20,077 bases of DNA from Solirubrobacterales bacterium (GCA_013695395.1 JACDAP010000162.1:1-20077), one strand, 5' to 3'. Positions 12,367 through 19,306 are shown, counted from the first letter of the stretch. Notes: generated by a model not told the origin, from the letters alone. Made by a program: numbers and translations.

Positions 12367-13074
12367 TCAGCCGCGCTTGGTCGCCGACAGGAGCCGGCCC
12401 GTCCCGCCCACGCTCGCTCCGGCGCCCTTCACGTCGTCCGCGATCAGGGCGGTTGCGACAGCGGCGGCCTCCGCCAGGCGGGCAAGGTCAGCCCGGCGGC
12501 TGCTCCTCGGGTTGGCGAGCGTCGAGCCGACCGCGTCGATCCAGGCGTCGTCGGCCCGCAGGGTGCGGATGACCCGGATGCGGAGGGGCGTCTGCGAGAT
12601 CGGCAGCTCGAGCGTCTTGATGCGGGCCCCGGCGGCCTGCACCTCCTCGCGTGCGGTGCGGGCCTCGTCGCGCAGCGGCTGGAGCGCACCGTCCGGTTCG
12701 AGCGCGCGCAGGCCGTCGGAGAGTGCGGTGACCGCGCTCCACGCCTCGTCCGTGGCCTGCTCGATCGGCGCGGCCGGCTCGGGCGCCACGAAGCCATCGA
12801 CGATGGTGAGTGTCGCCCCGATGGCCACCAGCAGGCTCAGCACGGCGAGGATGCGGGTGCGGCGGCGCCCCATCCGTTTGACCGTCTCGGACAGGAAGAC
12901 CGGCTCGGCCGTGGAGACAGGCTCGGGGTCGACCGGCTCCGTCGTCGCCCGCCCCGCCAGCACGCGCGGTGGGCCGACCTCGTGGAACCGCTCGTCCTCC
13001 GCCGGCGGGGAGCGGCGGCGCGGAGGGGCGGCGTCCACTGCCGCGGGCGATGCTTCGGTATCGGTCTTGCTCAT
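12367..13074 (-). CDS. Single-pass membrane protein, upstream copy of the tandem paralogous pair, function unknown
   Basis: The 235-residue protein starts at ATG 13074. Residues 1-65 are acidic and proline-rich and likely disordered in the cytoplasm. RRRTR (70-74) precedes one membrane helix (about 75-94). The remaining 140 residues should lie outside and look alpha-helical. It aligns with the downstream gene without large gaps from about residue 60 to the end. Shared blocks are ALSDGLR (117-123), PLRDEAR (133-139), LRADDAWIDAVGSTLANPR (172-190), VATALIADDV (206-215) and SVGGTGRLLSAT (220-231). The N-terminal 60 residues are not alike, so the cytoplasmic parts have diverged while the outer domain is conserved. 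There is no clear Shine-Dalgarno. Function and partner are unknown. Confidence 0.75.
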   Translation of the reverse strand: MSKTDTEASPAAVDAAPPRRRSPPAEDERFHEVGPPRVLAGRATTEPVDPEPVSTAEPVFLSETVKRMGRRRTRILAVLSLLVAIGATLTIVDGFVAPEPAAPIEQATDEAWSAVTALSDGLRALEPDGALQPLRDEARTAREEVQAAGARIKTLELPISQTPLRIRVIRTLRADDAWIDAVGSTLANPRSSRRADLARLAEAAAVATALIADDVKGAGASVGGTGRLLSATKRG

Positions 13075-13100
13075 CGGATTGTGCCGGGCGGAGGAGTCAT

Positions 13101-13126
13101 GCGCCCGACGGGCGCGCCTGCGCGCC
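13101..13126. repeat. Two overlapping strong G+C hairpins between the glycosylase gene and the paralog pair
   Basis: GCGCCC-GAC-GGGCGC (13101-13115) and GGCGCG-CCTG-CGCGCC (13111-13126) share five bases, so only one can form at a time. They lie in the 140-nt gap (13075-13214) after the 3-methyladenine glycosylase gene and before the first paralog, both read on the minus strand. Termination of the upstream operon or a leader switch are both possible. Nothing else in this gap is recognisable. Confidence 0.4.
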
Positions 13127-13214
13127 ACCGCGAAGGATGACGGGTTCTCCAGACGGACGCGCCAAGGCCTCCTCCCCGGGACGGCTCCCAGCGACGCATG
13201 GCCCGGGCTGGGCC

Positions 13215-13775
13215 TCAGCCCGAACGGCGCCAGCAGGTCGCGACGTGGTCGTCGACGAGGCCCGCCGACTGCATCAGCGCGTAGACCGTGGTGGGGCCGA
13301 CGAAGCAGAAGCCGAGGGCCTTCAGCCGCTCGGACAGGGCGGCGGAGGTCTCGGTGCTCGCCGGGACCTCCGCCAGCGTGCGCGGGTGGTTGACCTGCTG
13401 GACACCCTCGACGCTCTCCCACAGCACCTCATGCAGCGTGCCTCCGGCGCCGTGCAGGGCGAGCAGGGCCTGCGCGTTGCCGATCGCGGCATCGACCTTG
13501 AGCCGGTTGCGGACGATGCCCGCGTCGGCGAGCAGCCGCTCGCGGTCGGCGGGACCGAAGCGCGCGACCACCTCCGGGTCCCAGTCGGAGAACGCCCGGC
13601 GGTACCCGTCTCGCTTGCGCAGGATCGTGATCCAGGAGAGGCCGGCCTGCGCGCCTTCCAGGCAGAGGAGCTCGAACAGCTCCCGCTCGTCGTGGGTCGC
13701 CACGCCCCACTCCTCGTCGTGGTAGCGCTCGTAGAGCGGGCCGCGGGCCCAGCCGCAGCGCGTGCGCTCAGCCAT
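13215..13775 (-). CDS. tag: DNA-3-methyladenine glycosylase I
   Basis: Tag excises 3-methyladenine from alkylated DNA and starts base excision repair in the cytoplasm. The 186-residue length equals the family norm. The zinc-binding set is present: C7 in TRCGWA, H19 in RYHDEEWG, and H177 and C181 in DHVATC. The base-recognition and catalytic region LLCLEGAQAGLSW (36-48) has E40 and W48. The ATG at 13775 overlaps the stop of the upstream aminotransferase gene by 8 nt, so the two genes are cotranscribed. Any functional link to the aminotransferase is unclear. Such overlap is common for unrelated housekeeping genes in compact actinobacterial genomes. Confidence 0.96.
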   Translation of the reverse strand: MAERTRCGWARGPLYERYHDEEWGVATHDERELFELLCLEGAQAGLSWITILRKRDGYRRAFSDWDPEVVARFGPADRERLLADAGIVRNRLKVDAAIGNAQALLALHGAGGTLHEVLWESVEGVQQVNHPRTLAEVPASTETSAALSERLKALGFCFVGPTTVYALMQSAGLVDDHVATCWRRSG

Positions 13776-14970
13776 CCGTTACGGCAGCGGCCAGCCGGCG
13801 CAGCCCCTCGGCGATCTCCTCCTGCCCGTGGGTGGTGAAGGAGAGGCGCAGGGTGCGCGGATCGGGAGCACCGGCGTAGAACGGGGCGCCGGGGACGAAG
13901 GCGACGTCGTGGCGCAGGGCGGCGACCAGCAGCGCGGTCGCGTCCGCGCCCTCAGGCAGGCGCGCCCAGACGAACATGCCGCCGTCGGGCTCGTTCCAGC
14001 TCGAGCCGGTGGGCAGGGCGGCGGGCAGGCCGTCGAGGAGCGCGTCGCGCCGAGCGCGGTAGGTCGTGCGCAGACGCGCGAGGTGCGCGTCCATCCCGCC
14101 CGCCGTCAGGACGGTCGCGGCGGCCATCTGGTCGACCGTCGAGGTGTGCAGGTCGCCCGCCTGCTTGGCGATCGTCAGCGCCCGCTTCAGCGCCTCGGGG
14201 GCGCGCAGCCAGCCGATCCGCAGACCCGGCGCCAGCACCTTGGAGAGCGATGAGACCGCGATCGTCCGGTCCTCGGCACCGGGGAAGCTCCCGAGCGACG
14301 GCAGGGCCTGCCCGTCGTAGCGGAGCTCACCGTACGGATCGTCCTCCAGCAGCCAGAGCCCCAGCTCCCCGGCGAGGGCGGCCAACGCCGCGCGTCCGCC
14401 CGAGGAGATCGTTCGGCCGGTCGGGTTCTGGAAGGTCGGGACCACGTAGAGCAGCTTCGGCCGGTGCTCGAGCACGAGGGCCCGCACGATCTCGAGGTCT
14501 GGCCCGTCGGGCCCGCTCGGGACGGGCACGAGCCGCGCCCCGGCGAGCGCGAAGCTCTGCAGCGCCGCCAGGTAGGACGGGTCCTCGACCAGGACGACGT
14601 CACCCGGGTCGAGCAGCGCGGAGGCCGCCAGGCCGAGCGCCTGCTGGGAGCCGGTGGTGATGAGCACGTCGTCGGGGTCGGTCGCCAGCCCGCGGGCCAC
14701 CATGCGAGCGGCGAGCGCCTGCCGCAGCGGCGCGTGCCCTTCCGTCGTCGAGTACTGCAGGGCCCGGCCCGCGTGGCGGTCATCGAGCGCAGTGGCGAAC
14801 GCCTCGCGGAGCGCTGCCACGTCGAAGAGCTCGGGCGCGGGCAGGCCGCCGGCGAACGAGATGACCTCCTCCCGCGCGGTCAGCGCCAGGATCTCCCGGA
14901 CCGGGGAGGAGACGACCCCCGCCAGCCGCGAGGCAGGGGCGGGGGCCGGGGCGCGGACGATCGACGACAT
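13768..14970 (-). CDS. PLP-dependent aminotransferase, fold type I (LysN/2-aminoadipate aminotransferase-like)
   Basis: The 400-residue enzyme transfers an amino group using pyridoxal phosphate. Seen in sequence: N-terminal VISFAGGLPAPELFD (36-50), which is typical of the LysN/MocR-type branch, the NPTG motif (182-185), EDDPYGELRY (209-218) with the pyridine-binding Asp, the Schiff-base lysine K244 in VSSLSKVLAPGLRIGW, and the carboxylate-binding R375 in LRLSF. There is no N-terminal winged helix, so it is an enzyme and not a MocR regulator. ATG 14970 gives G/C-rich codons from the start. A broad 2-oxoglutarate-dependent specificity for aromatic, branched or 2-aminoadipate substrates is likely but cannot be read by eye. 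It is the first gene of an operon with tag. Confidence 0.9.
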   Translation of the reverse strand: MSSIVRAPAPAPASRLAGVVSSPVREILALTAREEVISFAGGLPAPELFDVAALREAFATALDDRHAGRALQYSTTEGHAPLRQALAARMVARGLATDPDDVLITTGSQQALGLAASALLDPGDVVLVEDPSYLAALQSFALAGARLVPVPSGPDGPDLEIVRALVLEHRPKLLYVVPTFQNPTGRTISSGGRAALAALAGELGLWLLEDDPYGELRYDGQALPSLGSFPGAEDRTIAVSSLSKVLAPGLRIGWLRAPEALKRALTIAKQAGDLHTSTVDQMAAATVLTAGGMDAHLARLRTTYRARRDALLDGLPAALPTGSSWNEPDGGMFVWARLPEGADATALLVAALRHDVAFVPGAPFYAGAPDPRTLRLSFTTHGQEEIAEGLRRLAAAVTDG

Positions 14971-14978
14971 CCTCCCGG

Positions 14979-14984
14979 AATCTA
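14979..14984 (-). promoter_or_regulatory. Candidate -10 (TAGATT) for the aminotransferase-tag operon
   Basis: On the minus strand TAGATT ends 8 nt before the ATG at 14970. The interval CCGGGAGG contains GGGAGG directly against the ATG, too close for a normal Shine-Dalgarno, so a leaderless transcript is the simpler reading. Confidence 0.45.
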
Positions 14985-15009
14985 CCGGCGAGGGCTTGAT
15001 GCAGGCGAC

Positions 15010-15060
15010 GGACACCCCGTGGGACGTGTGTCCCCTTGCCACACCCACGCTTACCGGGTG
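15010..15060. repeat. Small inverted repeats between the two aminotransferase genes
   Basis: The 119-nt gap holds GGACAC/GTGTCC (15010-15015 with 15028-15033) and CACCC/GGGTG (15042-15046 with 15056-15060). Either could help end transcription of the upstream aminotransferase gene or act as an operator for the downstream one. No T-run, T-box or known riboswitch core is visible. Confidence 0.25.
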
Positions 15061-15089
15061 ACTCCCGACCTCACCCCATGCGAACGCCC

Positions 15090-16190
15090 CTACGCGGTGA
15101 CCGGCGACAGGGAGCGGTACGCGTCGGCCAACCGGCTGACGCCTTCGTCGATCTGGTCCGCCGTGACACCGGAGTAGGCGAGCCGGAGGGAGTTCTCCCC
15201 GCCCTCGAGCAGGAAGTCGGTGCCCTTCACGAAGGCGACCCCGCGCTCGGCGGCCGCGGTGAACAGCGCGGCGACGTCGGTGCCCTCCGGGAGGGTCACC
15301 CACATGAAGTACCCGCCCTCGGGCGCCTGGTAGGTCGCCTCGGCCAGCTCGCGGTCGAGCGCGGCGGTCAGCAGCTGGACGCGCTCGGCGAGCGCGGCCT
15401 TCACCGTGGCGATCGAGCGGTCGAGGCCCCCGTCGACGCAGAAGCGATAGACGATCGACTGGGCGAACATGTTTGGCGCGATGTAGGTGTTCGTGGCGAT
15501 GCCCTGGATGGCCTTGATCAGGTCCGGGGCGCCGACGAGGTACCCGACGCGCGCGCCCGGGCAGACCGTCTTGGAGAACGAGGACGCGTAGACCACGTTC
15601 CCCTTGCCTTCGTCGAGCTCGAGCATCGTCGGGAGCTCCTCACCGGCGAAGCGGATCGCGATGTACGGGTCGTCCTCGAAGATCAGGAAGCCGAACTCCT
15701 CGGCGAGCACGAGCAGCTCCCGGCGCTTCTCGAGCGAGAGCGTGTACCCGGCGGGGTTCTGGAAGTTCGGAATGATGTGCGCGAGCTTCGGCACCGTCCC
15801 GCTCTCGCAGAGGCTCCGCAACGCGGCCGTGTCGATGCCGTCGCCCTCGAGCTCGACCATGTGGATGTCGGCGCCGCGGCCCTTCAGGCCGAGCAGCGTG
15901 CGGTCGTAGGTCGGCTTCTCGACGACGACCGGGTCGCCGTCCGAGACGAGATGATCGAAGAGGAACGCGTCGGCCTGCATCGAGCCGTTCGTGACCAGCA
16001 CGTGCTCGGGCGCGACGCCGTGCTGCGCGGCGATCCAGGTGCGCAGCGGCAGGTAGCCGACGGAGGTGCCGTAGCCGGTGGTCCCGCCCGGGTCGGCGTC
16101 AAACGCCGCGGCGGCCGCGGCCTTCAGGCCTTCGATGTCGACGATGTCCAGCGAGGGAGCGCCGCGGGCGAACGAGATCGTGTCAGGCAT
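15090..16190 (-). CDS. PLP-dependent aminotransferase, fold type I, second and diverged copy
   Basis: From ATG 16190 the protein has 366 residues and starts MPDTISFARGAPSLD. An ATG 21 nt upstream at 16211 would add codons with A/T third positions (AGT GCA AGA GTA CGA), which are foreign to this genome, so I reject it. Motifs are NPAG (145-148), EDDPY (172-176), the Schiff-base lysine K207 in SSFSKTVCPGARVGY, and R336 in SLRLAYS. It belongs to the same LysN/2-aminoadipate-like branch as its neighbour but is clearly different (ARGAPS in place of AGGLPA, NPAG in place of NPTG), so the pair is an old duplication or two separate enzymes. It is divergent from the receiver gene. AAGAAT lies 7 nt before the start as a possible weak -10. 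Confidence 0.88.
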   Translation of the reverse strand: MPDTISFARGAPSLDIVDIEGLKAAAAAAFDADPGGTTGYGTSVGYLPLRTWIAAQHGVAPEHVLVTNGSMQADAFLFDHLVSDGDPVVVEKPTYDRTLLGLKGRGADIHMVELEGDGIDTAALRSLCESGTVPKLAHIIPNFQNPAGYTLSLEKRRELLVLAEEFGFLIFEDDPYIAIRFAGEELPTMLELDEGKGNVVYASSFSKTVCPGARVGYLVGAPDLIKAIQGIATNTYIAPNMFAQSIVYRFCVDGGLDRSIATVKAALAERVQLLTAALDRELAEATYQAPEGGYFMWVTLPEGTDVAALFTAAAERGVAFVKGTDFLLEGGENSLRLAYSGVTADQIDEGVSRLADAYRSLSPVTA

Positions 16191-16217
16191 TCGTACGATT
16201 CTTGCACTCATGCCGAA

Positions 16218-16223
16218 TAGCTT
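16218..16223 (+). promoter_or_regulatory. Candidate leaderless -10 (TAGCTT) for the response regulator gene
   Basis: TAGCTT ends 8 nt before the ATG at 16232, with GTGAGCCG in between. It supports this start over the GTG at 16265. The divergent aminotransferase starts 41 nt away, so the two promoters overlap. Confidence 0.45.
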
Positions 16224-16231
16224 GTGAGCCG

Positions 16232-16669
16232 ATGCTCGGTCCCCCTCCAGGTGCTCCACGGAGCGTGAGCGGCACGGCTCCACGCGTCCTCCTGGTCGAG
16301 GACCATCCGGGGTTTGCGCGGCTGATCGAGCTGACGGTGGGCGACGCCCTGGGCACCGACGTCGAGCTCGTCCTCGCCGGCGACTGGGCGCAGGCGGGAA
16401 GGGCGCTCTCCGCTGGAGGCGTCACCTGCGTGCTGCTCGACCTCACCCTCCCCGACGAGGCGGGCCCGCACCTCGTCGACCTCGTGACCCGGGCGGCTCC
16501 CGGCGTGGCGGTGATCGTGCTCAGTGGGCGGGACTCCCCCGGCCTGGAGGCCGATCTCCTGGCCCGCGGTGCCAGGGCGTTCGTGCACAAGGACGACGCG
16601 GCGACCGCGCTCGTCCCGGCGCTTCGCGCCGCGCTCGCAGGCGGGCGGCGCGACCCGATCACGGGGTAG
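16232..16669 (+). CDS. Single-domain response regulator (receiver only)
   Basis: The 145-residue protein is one CheY-like receiver with no output domain. The acidic pair E23-D24 follows the first strand RVLLVEDH. The phospho-acceptor is D70 in CVLLDLTLPD, the switch serine is S98 in VIVLSGRD, and the conserved lysine is K120 in AFVHKDD. All needed residues are present, so phosphorylation is expected. No histidine kinase gene is nearby, so it is an orphan and may act by protein-protein contact or in a phosphorelay. The first 15 residues are Pro/Gly-rich with unusual codons, and GTG 16265 is an alternative start that would still keep the whole domain. It converges on the ABC-F gene. Confidence 0.88.
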   Translation: MLGPPPGAPRSVSGTAPRVLLVEDHPGFARLIELTVGDALGTDVELVLAGDWAQAGRALSAGGVTCVLLDLTLPDEAGPHLVDLVTRAAPGVAVIVLSGRDSPGLEADLLARGARAFVHKDDAATALVPALRAALAGGRRDPITG

Positions 16670-16672
16670 CGC

Positions 16673-16698
16673 ATCACCCGCCGATCGGTGCGGGTGAT
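16673..16698. terminator. Bidirectional terminator-like hairpin between convergent genes
   Basis: ATCACCCGC (16673-16681) and GCGGGTGAT (16690-16698) form a perfect 9-bp stem with an 8-nt loop. It starts 4 nt after the receiver stop and ends 17 nt before the ABC-F stop, the usual place for a shared terminator. No T-run follows on either strand. Confidence 0.6.
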
Positions 16699-16714
16699 AC
16701 AGGCGTCCAGGCCG

Positions 16715-18559
16715 TCAGGCTTCGAGCGTCTCGCCCGCGGCGAGCCACGCCGCCTCGAGCTCCTCCCGCTGGGCGGCGAGCTGAGCCAGGCTCGACTGCA
16801 GCTCGCGGAGCGCATCGTGGTCGGTGGCCGCCGCGGCCATCTCCTCGTGGAGGAGCGCCTCGCGCGCGGCGAGCTTCTCGAGGGCACGCTCCAGCCGGGC
16901 GAGCTCCTTCCGCGCCGCCCGCAGCTCGGCCTGTCCGAGGACCGGACGAGCCTCCGGCGCGCGGGCGAGGGCCGGCGGCGCTGCCGTCCCACCTCCGTCG
17001 CCGTCCGCGTTCGCCCTGAGCTCGATGTACTGACCGATGCCCCCGGGCAGGTGCCGCAGGCCCCCGCCGATCGATGAGGGGCCGCTCGGCGCCGGGCCCG
17101 CATCACCCATCAGCCCGAACACGTCGTCGCAGACCCGCTCGACGAAGTAGCGGTCGTGGGAGACGACGACGATCGTGCCCGCGAAGGCGTCGAGGAGGTC
17201 CTCGAGCGCGGTGAGCGTGTCGATGTCGAGGTCGTTGGTCGGCTCGTCGAGGAGCAGGACGTTCGGCTCGTCCATCAGCAGGCGCATGAGCTGGAGCCGG
17301 CGCCGTTCCCCGCCGGAGAGGTCCTGGACGAGCGTGCGCGCGCGGGCCCCGCGGAACCCGAAGCGGTCGCACATCGAGCCCGCCGTGAGCTCGGTCCCGT
17401 CGGCCAGGGTCGTGCGGCCGCGGATCAGCTCGAGCGACTCGAGCACGCGGAGGTGGCCGGGGACCTCGGCGGTGTCCTGCGAGAGGTGCGCCAGGCGGAC
17501 GGTCTGCCCGCGGGTCACGTGCCCGCGCGAGGGCTCGAGCTCACCGGAGAGCAGCTTGACGAGCGTCGTCTTGCCCGAGCCGTTGACGCCGACGAGCGCG
17601 ACGCGCTCCCCCGGACCCAGCCGCCAGGTCACCCCACCGAGCAGCTCGCGTTCGCCGTAGGTGACGCTCACGCCCTCCGCGTCGAGGACCTTGCCGCCGA
17701 GGCGGGCCCCCGCGAAGCGCAGCAGCTCGACGCTGTCGCGCGGCTCGGGCTCGTCGGCGATCAGGGCGTTGGCCGCCTCGATGCGGAACTTCGGCTTGCT
17801 CGTCCGGGCCGGCGGGCCGCGACGCAGCCAGGCGAGCTCCTTGCGGAGGAGCTGTTGGCGCCGGGCGTCCTGGGCGGCCGCCTGACGCTCGCGCTCGGTC
17901 CGGGCCAGGACGTAGGCCGCGTAGCCGCCCTCGTACTGGTGGACCTCGCCGTCGGCCACCTCCCAGGTCTGCGTGGCGACCTCGTCGAGGAACCAGCGGT
18001 CGTGGGTGACGACCACGAGGCTCCCGCGACGGACAGCCAGAAAGCGCGCGAGCCAGGCGACGCCCTCCACGTCGAGGTGGTTGGTCGGCTCGTCGAGGAG
18101 GAGGAGCTCCGGGCCGTCGAGCAGCAGCTTGGCCAGGGCGATCCGCCGGCGCTCACCGCCCGAGAGCGGCGCGATCGTGGTGTCGAGGCCCTGAGGGAAG
18201 CGGGCCATCGTGACGCCGCCCAACAGGCCGTCGAGGACGGAGCGGAACGTCTTGTCGGCCGCCCACTCGTGGTCGGCGCGCCCGCCGACGAGCTCGTCGC
18301 GGATCGAGCGGGTGCCGTCGAGCTCGTCGCCCTGGGTGATCATGTCGGCGTGGAGGCCGCCCAGGCGGGTCACGGCGCCCGCGTCAGGCTCCTCGCGCCC
18401 GCCGATCAGCTTGAGCAGGGGGGACTTGCCGTCGCCGTTGCGGCCGACGACGCCGATCCGGTCCCCGGCGCTGATCCCGAGGGTGACGCCCGCGAGGACG
18501 GTCCGGCTGCCGTAGCCCTTCTCGACATCCTTGAGGTTGACGAGGTTGCGGGCGGCCAC
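16715..18559 (-). CDS. uup: ABC-F family ATPase, Uup-like
   Basis: This soluble 614-residue protein has two ABC ATPase domains and no membrane segment, so it acts on ribosomes or related machinery and not as a transporter. Domain 1 has Walker A GRNGDGKS (39-46), signature LSGGE (132-136) and Walker B LLLLDEP (152-158). A basic linker (about 222-265, with WLRRGPPARTSKPK) follows. Domain 2 has Walker A GVNGSGKTT (324-332), LSGGE (414-418) and LLLLDEP. Residues about 545-605 form a coiled coil, the mark of the Uup branch. In domain 1 the residue after GKS is P47, not the usual Thr, which is odd. The GTG start at 18559 directly abuts the TGA of the metalloregulator gene, so both are one transcript. 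The symbol rests on architecture, not on a tree. Confidence 0.85.
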   Translation of the reverse strand: MAARNLVNLKDVEKGYGSRTVLAGVTLGISAGDRIGVVGRNGDGKSPLLKLIGGREEPDAGAVTRLGGLHADMITQGDELDGTRSIRDELVGGRADHEWAADKTFRSVLDGLLGGVTMARFPQGLDTTIAPLSGGERRRIALAKLLLDGPELLLLDEPTNHLDVEGVAWLARFLAVRRGSLVVVTHDRWFLDEVATQTWEVADGEVHQYEGGYAAYVLARTERERQAAAQDARRQQLLRKELAWLRRGPPARTSKPKFRIEAANALIADEPEPRDSVELLRFAGARLGGKVLDAEGVSVTYGERELLGGVTWRLGPGERVALVGVNGSGKTTLVKLLSGELEPSRGHVTRGQTVRLAHLSQDTAEVPGHLRVLESLELIRGRTTLADGTELTAGSMCDRFGFRGARARTLVQDLSGGERRRLQLMRLLMDEPNVLLLDEPTNDLDIDTLTALEDLLDAFAGTIVVVSHDRYFVERVCDDVFGLMGDAGPAPSGPSSIGGGLRHLPGGIGQYIELRANADGDGGGTAAPPALARAPEARPVLGQAELRAARKELARLERALEKLAAREALLHEEMAAAATDHDALRELQSSLAQLAAQREELEAAWLAAGETLEA

Positions 18560-19276
18560 TCAGCGCCCGTAGCGCTTGACCGCGAGGACGAGCTGCTCGG
18601 GGAGCATCACGCGCGGAGGCGGCGAGGGGTCGGCGAGCACCGAGACGGTCGCCGCGACCGACGGGGTGACCTCGATGTCGGTGCCGTCGGTCGTGGTGAG
18701 GACGACGACCTCCTCGTCGGAGGTCAAAAGCGTGCCCTCGAGGCCGGGCTCGAGGCCGCTCGCCTTCAGCACGTGGAGGAGGTCCTCAGCCTCGTTCTCG
18801 AAGCGCAGCACCGTGACCTTCGCGCCCGCCTGGACGTCGGCCAGCGGCACGCCCTCGATCCGCTTGCCGGTCTCGATCGGGTGGCCGTGCGGGCAGGTCG
18901 TGGCGTCGCCGACGGCACCGCGGATGTAGGCCTCGAAGCGCGGGGACATGTTGTGCTCGAGGCTCTCGGCCTCCTCGTGCACGTCATCCCACGGCACGCC
19001 GACGATGTCGGTCAGGTAGCGCTCGACCAGCCGGTGGCGGGAGACGATGCTGCGTGCGTGCTCCTCGCCCGATTCGGTGAAGGAGATCATCTTGTCCTTC
19101 GCGCGCGTGATGTATCCGTCCCCCTCGAGCCGGCGGATCATCTCGTGCACCGTCGGCGCGGAGAGCTGCATGGCGCGGGCGAGGTTGGCACCCGTCTTCG
19201 GCAGCCCGACCTCGTGGAGCCAGAACAGGGTCTCCAGGTACTCCTCTTCGGCGACGGTCGCATGCTGGCTGCTCAC
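18560..19276 (-). CDS. DtxR/MntR family metal-dependent repressor with C-terminal SH3-like domain
   Basis: The 238-residue protein should bind Mn(II) or Fe(II) and then repress metal uptake genes. Residues 5-65 form the winged helix, with recognition part LSAPTVHEMIRRLEGDGYI (38-56). Residues 66-130 are the dimerisation and metal-binding region, with H81, E85, H100, E104, E107 and H108. The C-terminal 145-215 is an SH3/FeoA-like domain. Compared with DtxR, E12 stands where Met10 is and E104 where Cys102 is. Acidic residues there are the MntR/SloR pattern, so manganese sensing is more likely than iron (inference). GTG 19276 is chosen because TAGCAT lies 7 nt upstream and the winged helix starts at once. 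It is cotranscribed with the Uup-like gene and divergent from the SDR gene. Confidence 0.92.
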   Translation of the reverse strand: MSSQHATVAEEEYLETLFWLHEVGLPKTGANLARAMQLSAPTVHEMIRRLEGDGYITRAKDKMISFTESGEEHARSIVSRHRLVERYLTDIVGVPWDDVHEEAESLEHNMSPRFEAYIRGAVGDATTCPHGHPIETGKRIEGVPLADVQAGAKVTVLRFENEAEDLLHVLKASGLEPGLEGTLLTSDEEVVVLTTTDGTDIEVTPSVAATVSVLADPSPPPRVMLPEQLVLAVKRYGR

Positions 19277-19283
19277 GACCTCG

Positions 19284-19289
19284 ATGCTA
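19284..19289 (-). promoter_or_regulatory. Candidate leaderless -10 (TAGCAT) for the metalloregulator-uup operon
   Basis: On the minus strand TAGCAT ends 7 nt before the GTG at 19276. No Shine-Dalgarno is present (CGAGGTC). Three of its bases fall in the palindrome at 19287-19303. Confidence 0.5.
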
Positions 19290-19303
19290 CCGGCGGCCGG
19301 TAG
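19287..19303. promoter_or_regulatory. Palindromic operator candidate between divergent regulator and SDR genes
   Basis: CTACCGG (19287-19293), CGG, CCGGTAG (19297-19303) is a perfect 7-3-7 palindrome. Its two ends overlap both candidate -10 elements, TAGCAT on the minus strand and TAGGTT on the plus strand. A dimeric repressor bound here would block both promoters at once. The product of the adjacent DtxR-family gene is the obvious candidate, although the site does not match the DtxR box (TTAGGTTAGCCTAACCTAA) beyond dyad form. Confidence 0.55.
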
Positions 19304-19306
19304 GTT
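19301..19306 (+). promoter_or_regulatory. Candidate leaderless -10 (TAGGTT) for the SDR gene
   Basis: TAGGTT ends 7 nt before the ATG at 19314, the spacing for a leaderless mRNA. Its first three bases are the right end of the palindrome at 19287-19303. Confidence 0.5.

Noticed and set aside
11605..13140. A 511-codon plus-strand frame over the paralog pair.
   Set aside because: It is antisense to two genes whose shared protein blocks and membrane helix are only seen on the minus strand.
16191..16211. Upstream ATG at 16211 for the second aminotransferase.
   Set aside because: The intervening codons have A or T in nearly all third positions, unlike the rest of the gene, and MPDTISFARG is the natural beginning.
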